In this document: positions 27,090-35,308 of the stretch, in pieces
Layout of the letters: each line of letters opens with the position of its first letter
How positions within the stretch are numbered: position 1 is the first letter of the stretch
Source of the DNA: Vibrio agarilyticus
GTDB taxonomy: Bacteria > Pseudomonadota > Gammaproteobacteria > Enterobacterales > Vibrionaceae
Reading direction: 5' to 3'
Length of the DNA stretch: 64,000 nt
NCBI RefSeq assembly: GCF_012641465.1
Contig: NZ_JABAIK010000005.1
Span: 124,001 to 188,000, forward strand
Notes under the pieces: generated by a model
What the model saw: only the letters and a program-made list of their open reading frames with translations
Database searches by the model: none
What the model was told of the DNA's origin: nothing
Translations under genes and position numbers: made by a program

Positions 27090-27243
27090 ATATCCCCAAA
27101 CAACTTAAAGATGTAGGTAGGCGACCAGCGAGCAAAGCCTCTGAACACTTCGTGAGCATAGATAAACTATGGGATGAGGTTTGTGAGTGCCCGTCCCTTG
27201 ATTTTTTAAAGGAAAGCGCTGCAACTTCAAGTGGGGCGGGGTA
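27090..27243 (+). repeat. ERIC-like intergenic repeat, copy 2 (154 bp)
   Basis: Begins ATATCCCC three bases after the fdhD stop and ends GGGGTA. Its central palindrome is around CATAGATAAACTATG and its right part reads GCTGCAACTTCAAGTGGGGC. It is the inverted partner of copy 1 on the other side of fdhD. Confidence 0.8.
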
Positions 27244-27297
27244 AAGGGAGTATCAAATACTCCCCCGAGCTTCTTTTACTTAGAAAACGAACAACCT

Positions 27298-27600
27298 TTA
27301 GCCAATCGATTTGATGTTGTACTGCAAATCTTCACATGGGATCTCTTTGAGCGCGTCTTTATAGGCCGTGATGTACTCCATCGCCTTCGCTCCCGCTTGT
27401 GGCTTCATTTTCATCATTTCACTGTTCAACCCTACCTTTTCGGCTTGGCCAATCTCACAACGATTAAGCAAAAGTTCTGCGTTAGCAACGTAAGCGACGG
27501 CATTTTGAACATTCATCGGCTCATCACGCAATTGCGCGAGCGTTGATTTACCACAACCAACCAAACCGATAACAATGGCGACCATTACACATTTTTTCAT
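27298..27600 (-). CDS. Small predicted lipoprotein
   Basis: About 100 residues from the ATG at 27600, which has GAGG eight bases upstream. The N terminus MKKCVMVAIVIGLVGCGKST is a lipoprotein signal with lipobox LVGC, so Cys16 should be lipidated and Gly/Lys at the next positions suggest outer-membrane sorting. The mature part is helical with two further cysteines (NRCEIG, IPCED) that may pair. GCGKST resembles a Walker A loop by chance only. I do not recognise the family. It lies alone between the ERIC-like repeat and ybiT. Confidence 0.65.
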   Translation of the reverse strand: MKKCVMVAIVIGLVGCGKSTLAQLRDEPMNVQNAVAYVANAELLLNRCEIGQAEKVGLNSEMMKMKPQAGAKAMEYITAYKDALKEIPCEDLQYNIKSIG

Positions 27601-27747
27601 GGGGATTTCCTCTGTCGAATTGTTATTTGTATTATAAACACACATAAGGATTGATTTGGTGAAAAATTTGTAAAAATTTCGAATCGATCTAGTTAGTTAG
27701 CTATCTATAACCAAATGAATTAGATGAATTGACTAATGTTTGAGCAA

Positions 27748-27775
27748 TAAAAAACCCCGCAAAGCGAGGTTTAGT
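27748..27775 (-). terminator. Intrinsic terminator of ybiT
   Basis: On the minus strand ACCTCGC, loop TTT, GCGGGGT then a T-tract. It lies 27-54 bp behind the ybiT stop codon. Confidence 0.85.
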
Positions 27776-27801
27776 AAATATCAATATACTGAAATCGTTA
27801 A

Positions 27802-29391
27802 CTATTCAATGCCACGAGATTTCAAAAACTCAGCATAAGTCCCTTTAAAATCAGTAATTTTTCCATCTTTAATTTCAACGATGCGAGTAGCCAACGAATC
27901 CACAAACACACGGTCATGTGAGACGAAGAATAAAGTGCCTTTGTATTGCTCTAGGGCGTTATTCAAAGATTCAATGGATTCCATATCCATGTGGTTGGTA
28001 GGCTCATCCATCAATAGCATGTTTGGCTTATGCATCATTAACTTACCGAGCAGCATCCGGCCTTGTTCGCCACCAGAGAGCACTTTAACCGATTTCTTGA
28101 TGTCATCTTGGCCAAATAACATACGACCGAGGAAACTACGAACAACTTGTTCATCGTCGCCCTCTTGACGCCATTGACCCATCCAATCGGTCAGGTTCAA
28201 ATCTTCTTCAAAATCGTGTGCATGATCTTGCGCGTAATAACCGATATTCGCGTTTTCAGACCACTTAAACTCACCAGTGCGAGGGGCTAAAACGCCTGCT
28301 AGCGTATTCAGCAGCGTGGTTTTACCAACGCCGTTTTCACCAATAATCGCAACGCGCTCACCCACTTCGAAAATCGCATTAAAATTGGCAAATAGATCGT
28401 TATCAAAACCTTGGCTTAGGTTCTCAACAATGAGCGCGTTCCGGAAAAGCTCTTTTGATTGTTCAAAACGAATGAATGGGTTTTGACGACTTGATGCCTT
28501 CACTTCATCTAGCTTGATCTTATCAATTTGTTTCGCACGAGATGTCGCTTGCTTCGCTTTTGATGCGTTAGCTGAGAAGCGAGCCACGAACGTTTGCAGT
28601 TCGGCGATCTGTGCTTTTTTCTTCGCATTGTCTGACAATAGACGCTCGCGAGCCGCTGTCGCCGCGGTCATATACTCGTCGTAATTGCCTGGATAGACGC
28701 GCAACTCACCGTAATCCAAGTCAGCCATATGAGTACAGACTGAGTTAAGGAAGTGACGGTCATGCGAGATGATGATCATAGTGCAGTTACGTTCGTTGAG
28801 CGTATCTTCTAACCAACGTATGGTATCCATATCCAAGTTGTTGGTTGGCTCATCGAGTAGCATGATATCAGGATCGGCAAACAACACTTGCGCAAGGAGC
28901 ACACGTAGTTTCCAGCCAGGAGCCACTTCGCTCATTAAGCCGTAATGTTGCTCAAGAGGAATACCAACAGCAAGAAGAAGCTCTCCCGCTTTTGCTTCCG
29001 CCATGTAGCCGTCCATTTCAGCGAACTCAACTTCCAAGTCCGCCACGCGCATACCGTCTTCTTCGCTCATTTCTGCTAACGAATAGATACGATCACGCTC
29101 TTGTTTGACTTGCCATAGCTCTTTATGTCCCATGATCACCGTGTCAATTACGGTATAGGCTTCATAGGCAAACTGATCCTGATTCAGTTTTGCTACACGC
29201 TCGTTAGGGTCGTAATTGACGTTTCCTGAGCTTGGCTCAAGCTCGCCACTTAGGATCTTCATGAAAGTGGATTTACCGCAACCATTCGCACCGATCAAAC
29301 CGTAACGATTTCCTTCGCCAAACTTAATTGAAATATTTTCAAATAATGGTTTGGCACCAAACTGCATGGTGATGTTGTTTGTTATGAGCAT
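27802..29391 (-). CDS. ybiT: ABC-F family ATPase YbiT
   Basis: A soluble ABC-F protein of about 529 residues with two ATPase domains and no membrane part; ABC-F proteins act on the ribosome. The sequence follows E. coli YbiT almost throughout: [73 protein letters not shown] and the final FLKSRGIE. Walker A and LSGGE signatures are present in both domains ([18 protein letters not shown]). I chose the ATG at 29391 because it lines up with the E. coli start (MLVSSNVTMQFG); an ATG 21 bp upstream is possible. Its exact role in translation is not established. Confidence 0.94.
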   Translation of the reverse strand: MLITNNITMQFGAKPLFENISIKFGEGNRYGLIGANGCGKSTFMKILSGELEPSSGNVNYDPNERVAKLNQDQFAYEAYTVIDTVIMGHKELWQVKQERDRIYSLAEMSEEDGMRVADLEVEFAEMDGYMAEAKAGELLLAVGIPLEQHYGLMSEVAPGWKLRVLLAQVLFADPDIMLLDEPTNNLDMDTIRWLEDTLNERNCTMIIISHDRHFLNSVCTHMADLDYGELRVYPGNYDEYMTAATAARERLLSDNAKKKAQIAELQTFVARFSANASKAKQATSRAKQIDKIKLDEVKASSRQNPFIRFEQSKELFRNALIVENLSQGFDNDLFANFNAIFEVGERVAIIGENGVGKTTLLNTLAGVLAPRTGEFKWSENANIGYYAQDHAHDFEEDLNLTDWMGQWRQEGDDEQVVRSFLGRMLFGQDDIKKSVKVLSGGEQGRMLLGKLMMHKPNMLLMDEPTNHMDMESIESLNNALEQYKGTLFFVSHDRVFVDSLATRIVEIKDGKITDFKGTYAEFLKSRGIE

Positions 29392-29456
29392 AAAACTACT
29401 GAAGTGATTCAAAAGCGCCGATTGTACCTGCTTGTGTGATTTGAATCAAAAAAAGC

Positions 29457-29876
29457 CTAATGATCACGATGCGAACTGGGTCGTTCAGTGCTGCGTGAGG
29501 GGGAAAACCAGTATTTAATTAAGCCCGATGGGAACAAGCGGATGCTGCCTGTTTGAAAACAAAGGTGGGTTAATCGAGTCCAGAGAGTGCCAGATGGCAT
29601 AGGCGTGAGGGTGGCAATAAGGTGTCCCTCAATCTCTAGCGTTAGAGCGACATTGCTTGAATACGATAAGCGTTGTAGCCGCTGCACCATAATTTGCCTT
29701 TGACGCCGATGAGACAAGTTGCTGCGCAGAAGGCTTAGCATCCTACGCTTAGGAATAATGTTGACCAAGATTTGCTCACCTTGCGCGATAACATGAGCAT
29801 CAGCCAACGTTTGACCAAATTCATCGCGTTGACAAAGTTGAAGCTGGCCTTCTAAGTGCAGCGGTGTGATTTTCAT
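29457..29876 (-). CDS. Hypothetical protein, 139 residues
   Basis: No recognised domain. The protein is basic, with an Arg-rich middle (IPKRRMLSLLRSNLSHRRQRQ) and beta-like stretches at both ends. It has no signal peptide or clear membrane helix. It lies 21 bp downstream of the 65-residue hypothetical gene on the same strand and may be co-transcribed. It could be a small nucleic-acid-binding protein, but that is only a guess from charge. Confidence 0.5.
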   Translation of the reverse strand: MKITPLHLEGQLQLCQRDEFGQTLADAHVIAQGEQILVNIIPKRRMLSLLRSNLSHRRQRQIMVQRLQRLSYSSNVALTLEIEGHLIATLTPMPSGTLWTRLTHLCFQTGSIRLFPSGLIKYWFSPSRSTERPSSHRDH

Positions 29877-29897
29877 TCGTCAATCGTTTTAAGTAAT

Positions 29898-30095
29898 CTA
29901 CGGTTTTTCACTCAAATCACGCGAGCTGATTTTCACCGTTCCGTTGATTGTCCACTTTGCCGTGGCCGCATTGTCATCTGCGGCGCTAGGGACACCAACT
30001 TCCACATTGTCAAACTCATACACAAGCTCTGCATTACGCTCGTTCAGTTTCTCATAAAGCCCAATAGCCAATTCAGGCCAATTTGTTGTAGACAT
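29898..30095 (-). CDS. Small conserved-looking hypothetical protein
   Basis: A 65-residue acidic protein (MSTTNWPELAIGLYEKLNER at the N terminus). Translation is well supported by GGAG seven bases before the ATG. The sequence suggests a helix followed by beta strands (AELVYEFDNVEVGVP, AKWTINGTVKISS). No domain recognised. It is upstream of the 139-residue hypothetical gene on the same strand. Confidence 0.6.
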   Translation of the reverse strand: MSTTNWPELAIGLYEKLNERNAELVYEFDNVEVGVPSAADDNAATAKWTINGTVKISSRDLSEKP

Positions 30096-30304
30096 TCTTG
30101 GTCTCCGTTTTACATACTCAACTTAAGAAGGTGACACTCTCAACGAGAGCGCATATAACGTTTTCATTGAAGATCGTGGCGCCCAAGTCTCATCAAATGC
30201 CCATACCCGTGCCACTTGAAGAATGACAATATTCGACGCTCATTTTTAGCTTAGTCGCTGGATAGCCACTGTAAAGCTGCAGTAAATCGAAATGTCTCAT
30301 CGAA

Positions 30305-30385
30305 GCTATGAGTTAAAAGCTATGAGTTAGAAGCTCTTTTGCGCAGCTATGTAATTTGAAAACTATATGAGGAGACTATGAGTTA
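30305..30385. repeat. Short direct repeats at the 3' end of the APC permease gene
   Basis: CTATGAGTTA occurs at 30306-30315, 30320-30329 and 30376-30385; the last copy contains the stop codon of the permease gene (minus strand). The 280-bp gap from 30096 also holds a decayed stretch, ATACCCGTGCCACTTGAAG near 30203, that resembles an ERIC end. Confidence 0.55.
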
Positions 30386-31653
30386 GTGACAAGACGTCCA
30401 TAAACCGCTTCGAAGATGAGAGAAAAGCCAACAAACGCAGCAAAAATTGCTAAGGCGTGTGGCGAGGTATTCCACGTAGTGACGAACAGTATGACAAGTG
30501 CGGCTAGTGAAAAAACAAAGGCAATAATGGCAATAAATCGATTGCAGCCAATTTCTTGACTTAAGCGAAACGCAGCAAGGTTGACTGCAGCAAAAATCAG
30601 TAGGAAACCTGCGCTGCCGATTATGGAAATCGCCGTTAAATCAATCGCATTTGCCATTACGAGCGTGATGAAACCAACAATCAGAATACCGAGATAAGAG
30701 TCGTTCCAGATCTTTTTTTCTAACGCTTTGGGCAATTCACGCTCTTTGGCAAGCATGAAACCCAGACGTGCATTGCCATAAAGCGTCGCATTAATAGCGG
30801 AAAATGTCGCGAGCAGTGCGGCGGCTGCGACGAGTTTAAATCCAAATTCACCCAAGGCGGGTCTTGCCGCTTCCGCTAGCGCAAAATCTTTCGCATTCTT
30901 AATCTCTGACTCTGACAGTGTGCCCACCGTTATCATTGAGATTCCGACATAAAGCACTAATACCGCAATAACGGCGATATAAAATGCGCGCGGTAACGTT
31001 ACGTCAGGTTGCTTTACATCTTGTGACGCATTACCAATAAGCTCAAACCCTTCAAAGGTGATAAATACAATCATACCCGCTGAAATGATAGTGAGCGGTG
31101 AATCGGACGCTGCTATAGCGAAACGTGCCGTATCAACATGATCAAAGCTGACTAAAACGATGGCGCAGAGCAATACAATCTTTGCAATCACGATAAAGGT
31201 TTCTGATTTACTCACCAACTCTGAGCTGAATAAGTTGATAGCAACAGGCACGATGATTGCTAAGCATATCAAAAGGTGACGATAGTTTTGTCCGTCGTCA
31301 CCCGGAAGAAAAGTGGCGCCGTAGGCTCCAAATGCAACCGCGTAGAGAGATAAGCTAATAAGATAACTTAGCCACAGCAGCATATTAAGACCACGAGTTA
31401 TGAGACCAAGTCCAAATGCGCGCTCGAGGTAAATAACGGTGCCGCCTTCACTGGGGTATTTCACCGCAAGTTTTGCGTATGAGTGAGCGGTGAGCAAAGC
31501 TAAAATACCTGCCACCAAAAAGGCTATTGGCGTCCCTCCGTGCGCCATGGATACCGCCTCTCCTAATACGGCGAAAATGCCTCCGCCCACCATAGCACCC
31601 ACACCGATAGCAACTGCGCCTAACAGCCCGATCCTGCGTTCGTCATTTTTCAT
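30376..31653 (-). CDS. APC-superfamily amino acid permease
   Basis: A 425-residue inner-membrane transporter with about twelve helices. The N-terminal GAVAIGVGAMVGGGIFAVLG is the substrate/sodium-site segment of APC transporters, and IVFITFEGFELIGNASQDVK matches the conserved helix-6 region with the FEG motif followed by a loop. It probably imports an amino acid or amine; the substrate is not apparent from sequence. It is divergent from the purine permease gene with 236 bp between them, and appears to be monocistronic. Confidence 0.85.
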   Translation of the reverse strand: MKNDERRIGLLGAVAIGVGAMVGGGIFAVLGEAVSMAHGGTPIAFLVAGILALLTAHSYAKLAVKYPSEGGTVIYLERAFGLGLITRGLNMLLWLSYLISLSLYAVAFGAYGATFLPGDDGQNYRHLLICLAIIVPVAINLFSSELVSKSETFIVIAKIVLLCAIVLVSFDHVDTARFAIAASDSPLTIISAGMIVFITFEGFELIGNASQDVKQPDVTLPRAFYIAVIAVLVLYVGISMITVGTLSESEIKNAKDFALAEAARPALGEFGFKLVAAAALLATFSAINATLYGNARLGFMLAKERELPKALEKKIWNDSYLGILIVGFITLVMANAIDLTAISIIGSAGFLLIFAAVNLAAFRLSQEIGCNRFIAIIAFVFSLAALVILFVTTWNTSPHALAIFAAFVGFSLIFEAVYGRLVTNS

Positions 31654-31754
31654 GGTGTCACTCTGTGCCTCATTATTTTTTATCAGTGTAGAACATGGCG
31701 TTAACGGTTAACTCAGCGAGGGTCCATTAAAATGAGCATCTTCATCACGCATGC

Positions 31755-31770
31755 AAGAAAACGTTTGCCG
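31755..31770. promoter_or_regulatory. PurR-like operator upstream of purine permease
   Basis: AAGAAAACGTTTGCCG agrees with the PurR consensus ACGCAAACGTTTTCGT at about 11 of 16 positions including the central AAACGTTT core. It lies 120 bp before the start of a purine permease gene, a typical PurR target. Confidence 0.55.
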
Positions 31771-31889
31771 CAAAGGATTAAATCACTTGTTTTTCTAACC
31801 AATTCTCTGTATTTTCGCTGCCATTTAAGCCAAGTGCAGTGAAAATACTGTGGCAAATCCTTTTTAATCTACATTTCTAGGAAACTTCG

Positions 31890-33272
31890 ATGTCTGATAC
31901 GCCAGTCTCTCAGCCTCGTGCTACCGAGCCCTCTTCAACGTCACCAACCATAGCAAATAAGCTTGATAACTATTTTTTAATTAGTCAGCGTGGCAGCAAT
32001 GTTCGCCAAGAAGTGTTAGCCGGACTGACCACTTTTCTTGCTATGGTTTACTCAGTCATCGTCGTTCCGAGCATGCTGGGAGCGGCAGGTTTCGATCAAG
32101 GCTCTGTGTTTATTGCGACGTGTTTAGTGGCGGCATTTGGTTCGTTACTTATGGGGCTTTGGGCAAACCTTCCTATGGCTATTGGCTGTGCGATTTCACT
32201 CACTGCGTTTACCGCCTTCAGTTTAGTGCTGGGACAAGGCGTTTCGATCCCTGTCGCATTAGGCGCGGTGTTCTTGATGGGCGTTATTTTCACTGCCATC
32301 ACGGTAACTGGTTTACGCCAATGGATCTTAACCCATTTACCTTCCGGCATTGCCCACGGCACAGGCATTGGTATTGGTCTTTTTCTTCTGCTCATCGCAG
32401 CCAATGGTGTTGGCTTAATTGAGAAAAATCCTGCTGCGGGATTACCGGTCAAATTTGGTGACTTTACTTCGCTACCAGTCTTAATGTCGGTGCTTGGTTT
32501 GGCTGCAATTTTTGGACTGGAAAAACGTCGACTTCCGGGGGGCATTCTCTTAGTGATTATTACTATTTCACTTTTGGGGCTGATTTTTGACCCAAGTGTG
32601 ACCTATCATGGGCTATTTGCCATGCCGACATTTGGTGGCGAACAATCACTTATTGGTTCAATGGACCTAATGGGCGCACTCAGTCCTCTGGTTCTTCCAA
32701 GCGTGTTGGCGCTCGTTATGACTGCGATTTTCGATGCAACAGGTACTATTCGTGCTGTCGCGGGACAAGCCAATCTACTGGATAAAAATGGCAATATCAT
32801 TGATGGTGGAAAGGCCCTGACTGCAGACTCAGTCAGTAGCATTGTGTCGGGTGCAGTGGGTGGCGCGCCTGCAGCAGTGTATATCGAATCGGCAGCGGGT
32901 ACCGCAGCTGGTGGAAAGACCGGCCTGACAGCCGTCGTTGTCGGCGCCCTTTTCCTACTGCTGCTCTTTATTTCTCCGATTAGCTATTTAGTTCCCGCTT
33001 ACGCGACGGCACCTGCGCTGATGTATGTCGGTTGTTTAATGTTAAGCAATGTCACAAAGTTGAATTTTGATGACTCTATTGACGCTCTCTCCGGCCTTGT
33101 TTGCGCGGTATTTATCGTCCTGACCGCCAATATTGTGACCGGTATTATGCTCGGCTTTTTGTGCTTGGTTTGTGGCCGTCTTGTCGCGGGTGAATGGAAA
33201 AAGCTCAGCTTTGGCGTTGTACTTCTCACGCTCGTACTAGTGGCATTCTATGCTGGAGGCTGGGCGATTTAA
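31890..33272 (+). CDS. NCS2-family purine permease
   Basis: A 460-residue inner-membrane permease of the AzgA-like NCS2 subgroup, which imports adenine, guanine or hypoxanthine with protons. Hallmarks are [19 protein letters not shown] in the N terminus, the [20 protein letters not shown] helix, [15 protein letters not shown] and [20 protein letters not shown]. About twelve to fourteen helices are visible. The ATG at 31890 follows AGGAA closely. The PurR-like operator upstream supports a purine substrate; adenine versus guanine/hypoxanthine cannot be decided here. Confidence 0.9.
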   Translation: MSDTPVSQPRATEPSSTSPTIANKLDNYFLISQRGSNVRQEVLAGLTTFLAMVYSVIVVPSMLGAAGFDQGSVFIATCLVAAFGSLLMGLWANLPMAIGCAISLTAFTAFSLVLGQGVSIPVALGAVFLMGVIFTAITVTGLRQWILTHLPSGIAHGTGIGIGLFLLLIAANGVGLIEKNPAAGLPVKFGDFTSLPVLMSVLGLAAIFGLEKRRLPGGILLVIITISLLGLIFDPSVTYHGLFAMPTFGGEQSLIGSMDLMGALSPLVLPSVLALVMTAIFDATGTIRAVAGQANLLDKNGNIIDGGKALTADSVSSIVSGAVGGAPAAVYIESAAGTAAGGKTGLTAVVVGALFLLLLFISPISYLVPAYATAPALMYVGCLMLSNVTKLNFDDSIDALSGLVCAVFIVLTANIVTGIMLGFLCLVCGRLVAGEWKKLSFGVVLLTLVLVAFYAGGWAI

Positions 33273-33279
33273 TCGAAGC

Positions 33280-33310
33280 TATACCCAAATCACTTAAAGA
33301 TGCAGGTAAG
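33280..33310 (+). repeat. ERIC-like end fragment
   Basis: TATACCCAAATCACTTAAAG followed by ATGCAGGTAAG resembles the left end of the 154-bp repeat at 27090. Only this end remains; it lies between the purine permease stop and its terminator. Confidence 0.55.
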
Positions 33311-33334
33311 TGGAAAGGATATACATTCAATATA

Positions 33335-33368
33335 AAGCGACCAACGCATTGTGCTGGTCGCTTTTTTT
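33335..33368 (+). terminator. Intrinsic terminator after the purine permease
   Basis: AAGCGACCA and TGGTCGCTT enclose an 11-base loop, followed by a T-tract. Confidence 0.85.
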
Positions 33369-33455
33369 GTTCCTATTTCACCTAATCACATTGTCACGCG
33401 GTTGAGCGTTTGAATAAAAACCAAATTAAATCAAAGAATTGCTATGAATTTAGTC

Positions 33456-33479
33456 ATATTTCGAAAAAAATCGAAATAT
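33456..33479. promoter_or_regulatory. Palindromic candidate operator
   Basis: ATATTTCGA and TCGAAATAT form a perfect 9-bp inverted repeat around six A residues, ending 5 bp upstream of the -35 box of the Cu/Zn exporter gene. A further half-site TCGAAAT lies at 33523-33529 downstream of the -10 box. The binding protein is unknown; an ArsR/SmtB-type metal regulator is possible. Confidence 0.5.
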
Positions 33480-33484
33480 AATCA

Positions 33485-33512
33485 TTGACTCATTTCATTT
33501 GGGTTCTATAAT
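33485..33512 (+). promoter_or_regulatory. Sigma70 promoter of the Cu/Zn exporter gene
   Basis: TTGACT and TATAAT are separated by 16 bp. Five and six of six bases fit the consensus. The start codon is 73 bp downstream. Confidence 0.7.
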
Positions 33513-33584
33513 TCCAGAAAAATCGAAATGAAGAAATCTTCTTTCTTAGACTTTTGAGCTGATGAGAATCAGCAGGAGAAAACT

Positions 33585-34706
33585 ATGAGCCCTGAAATCC
33601 TCGCAATGGCAAAAGAAGCACTCGATATGTTTGCCTTCCTTGCCGCAGAACTGATTGTTCTGTTTCTTGCGATCAGCTATATCGTTGGTGTGTTGCAAGA
33701 TTTTCTAACACCAGAAAAAATTCAATCCATTTTGAGTTCCAAGAAAGGCAAAGGTTATATCATTGCCGCCCTACTTGGTTCAATAACGCCGTTTTGTTCA
33801 TGCTCGACCATTCCGTTCCTCAAAGGTTTGTTGCGTGCTCGAGCTGGATTTGGTCCTATGATGGTGTTTTTATTTGCCAGCCCACTACTTAACCCTGTCA
33901 TCATCGGCCTATTTGTCGTGACGTTTGGGTGGCAAGTGGCGCTATTCTACTTCACTATCGCACTTGGCGTGTCAGTGATTGCAGGTTACACGTTAGAGAA
34001 ATTAGGTTTTGAGCGCTACGTTAAACCGGAAGCGTACGAAGCCGCTGGTACGCCAACGTCATGCTGTGATTCAAGCAAAAAGCCTGAGGTAAAAGCGCAA
34101 GCATCTAGTTGTGGTACAAGTGCGTGTGGCGATGCAGCACCTGCACCAAAGGCGAGTGCATGTTGCTCTGACGCGGCGCCAACGCCGGTTGTTGCGAAAA
34201 CCTCATGCTGTGGTGATACACCGAAAGTTGAAGTCGCAACATCGTGCTGCTCAAGTGATGGCGCAACTGCGGTAGCAGCAACTGCTAAAGCACCAAACCG
34301 TTGGTTACGTATCTGGCATTCAACTTGGAAAGATTTTAAACAAGTGTTCCCGTACTTAATCATGGGTATTGCGGTTGGTTCGTTCATTTACGGCTTTATT
34401 CCAACCGATTTAATTGCTAAATACGCTGGCGCTGGCATGTGGTATGCAATTCCTGTTGCAGCTGTTATCGGTATTCCATTGTACATTCGTGCCGAAGCTG
34501 TGATTCCATTGAGTGCGGCATTGGTTCAGAAAGGAATGGCGCTTGGTTCAGTTATGGCGCTGATTATCGGCAGTGCCGGTGCGAGTTTAACCGAAGTGAT
34601 TTTGCTAAAATCGATTTTCAAAAATCAGATGATTGCAGCCTTCTTATTCGTGATTCTAAGTATGGCTATGGGCGCAGGCTTCCTGTACACCTTTATCTTC
34701 GCGTAA
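33585..34706 (+). CDS. SO_0444-family Cu/Zn efflux permease with Cys-rich loop
   Basis: A 373-residue ArsP_1/DUF318-type permease. Each half has about four helices and the conserved PFCSCSTIPFLKGL is at about residue 66. Between the halves, residues about 159-222 form a hydrophilic loop with ten cysteines, mostly as Cys-Cys pairs (TSCCDSS, SACCSD, TSCCGD, TSCCSS). This is the architecture of the SO_0444 family, reported to export copper and zinc. AGGAG lies nine bases before the ATG. It has a strong promoter, a palindromic candidate operator and a strong terminator, so it seems a single-gene, metal-regulated unit. No regulator gene is adjacent. Confidence 0.85.
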   Translation: MSPEILAMAKEALDMFAFLAAELIVLFLAISYIVGVLQDFLTPEKIQSILSSKKGKGYIIAALLGSITPFCSCSTIPFLKGLLRARAGFGPMMVFLFASPLLNPVIIGLFVVTFGWQVALFYFTIALGVSVIAGYTLEKLGFERYVKPEAYEAAGTPTSCCDSSKKPEVKAQASSCGTSACGDAAPAPKASACCSDAAPTPVVAKTSCCGDTPKVEVATSCCSSDGATAVAATAKAPNRWLRIWHSTWKDFKQVFPYLIMGIAVGSFIYGFIPTDLIAKYAGAGMWYAIPVAAVIGIPLYIRAEAVIPLSAALVQKGMALGSVMALIIGSAGASLTEVILLKSIFKNQMIAAFLFVILSMAMGAGFLYTFIFA

Positions 34707-34724
34707 TGATTGAGTTTCATTGAC

Positions 34725-34764
34725 GAAAGCCCCCTCAAGGCGAGCACCTTGAGGGGCTTTTTTT
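34725..34764 (+). terminator. Intrinsic terminator after the Cu/Zn exporter
   Basis: AAAGCCCCTCAAGG-type stem paired with CCTTGAGGGGCTTT around a six-base loop, followed by a T-tract. It separates the exporter from the convergent gene. Confidence 0.9.
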
Positions 34765-34781
34765 CACCTCTCGCATTGTTT

Positions 34782-35264
34782 TCACTTCTCACATTGATAC
34801 GCCTTTACCCACGCTGGCACGTCTCTTTTGGTCCATTTGGCGAAACGAAGTTTGTCACCCAGATAAAAGTTCCGGTACGCTTGGACTGGATCGCCTTCTA
34901 CCTTGAACTCTTCTGGCATTGCCTGAGGAAACGGCGTGAGCCCTCGGCGCTCAAATGCGATCGATTGAATTTCATCTAATACAGCAATCGACTTATGATC
35001 TTTGTCTTTATCGTAGCGATAGCGATATTCACGATTGAGTTCACGAGTCAAACCAACTAGCCATTCAAAATTGTCGTATGACTCTTCAACCCAAAGTACG
35101 CATGGGTGCTTAAGATGCATCGATTTATACGGTGTGGTGAATCCTTTTTTATTCAGCGCAGTACAAAGCAGTTGAACACTCTCTAAGATCATTTTCACCG
35201 CATGTTGATCGCAATGATATTGAGCGCACCGTTCTATATTTTCATCTAACACAAAAATGTTCAT
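34782..35264 (-). CDS. Phage-type conserved hypothetical protein
   Basis: A 160-residue protein whose N terminus (MNIFVLDENIERCAQYHCDQ, then HAVKMILESVQLLCTAL) closely resembles a family of unnamed proteins common in tailed phages, with conserved Asp, His and Glu residues. The middle (HLKHPCVLWVEESYDNFEWL) and the end (YRNFYLGDKLRFAKWTKRDVPAWV) are also typical. The function is not known; no other phage gene is near, so this is probably a chromosomal relative or a captured gene. It is convergent with the exporter and 44 bp downstream of the Nudix gene on the same strand. Confidence 0.7.
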   Translation of the reverse strand: MNIFVLDENIERCAQYHCDQHAVKMILESVQLLCTALNKKGFTTPYKSMHLKHPCVLWVEESYDNFEWLVGLTRELNREYRYRYDKDKDHKSIAVLDEIQSIAFERRGLTPFPQAMPEEFKVEGDPVQAYRNFYLGDKLRFAKWTKRDVPAWVKAYQCEK

Positions 35265-35308
35265 CGTTCTTGCCCCCCACTCTTGCTTAGCGTCAAGTCT
35301 GCCTGAAA

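Noticed and set aside
27298-27600. Walker A-like GCGKST in the small protein
   Set aside because: It overlaps the lipobox of a lipoprotein signal and no other ATPase motif is present.
32096-32545. A 149-residue minus-strand frame inside the purine permease gene
   Set aside because: Antisense shadow of a clear NCS2 permease; the composition is rich in Pro/Lys and has no family match.
34016-34387. A 123-residue minus-strand frame over the Cys-rich loop
   Set aside because: Reverse complement of the Cys/Ala-rich coding segment of the exporter; not independent.
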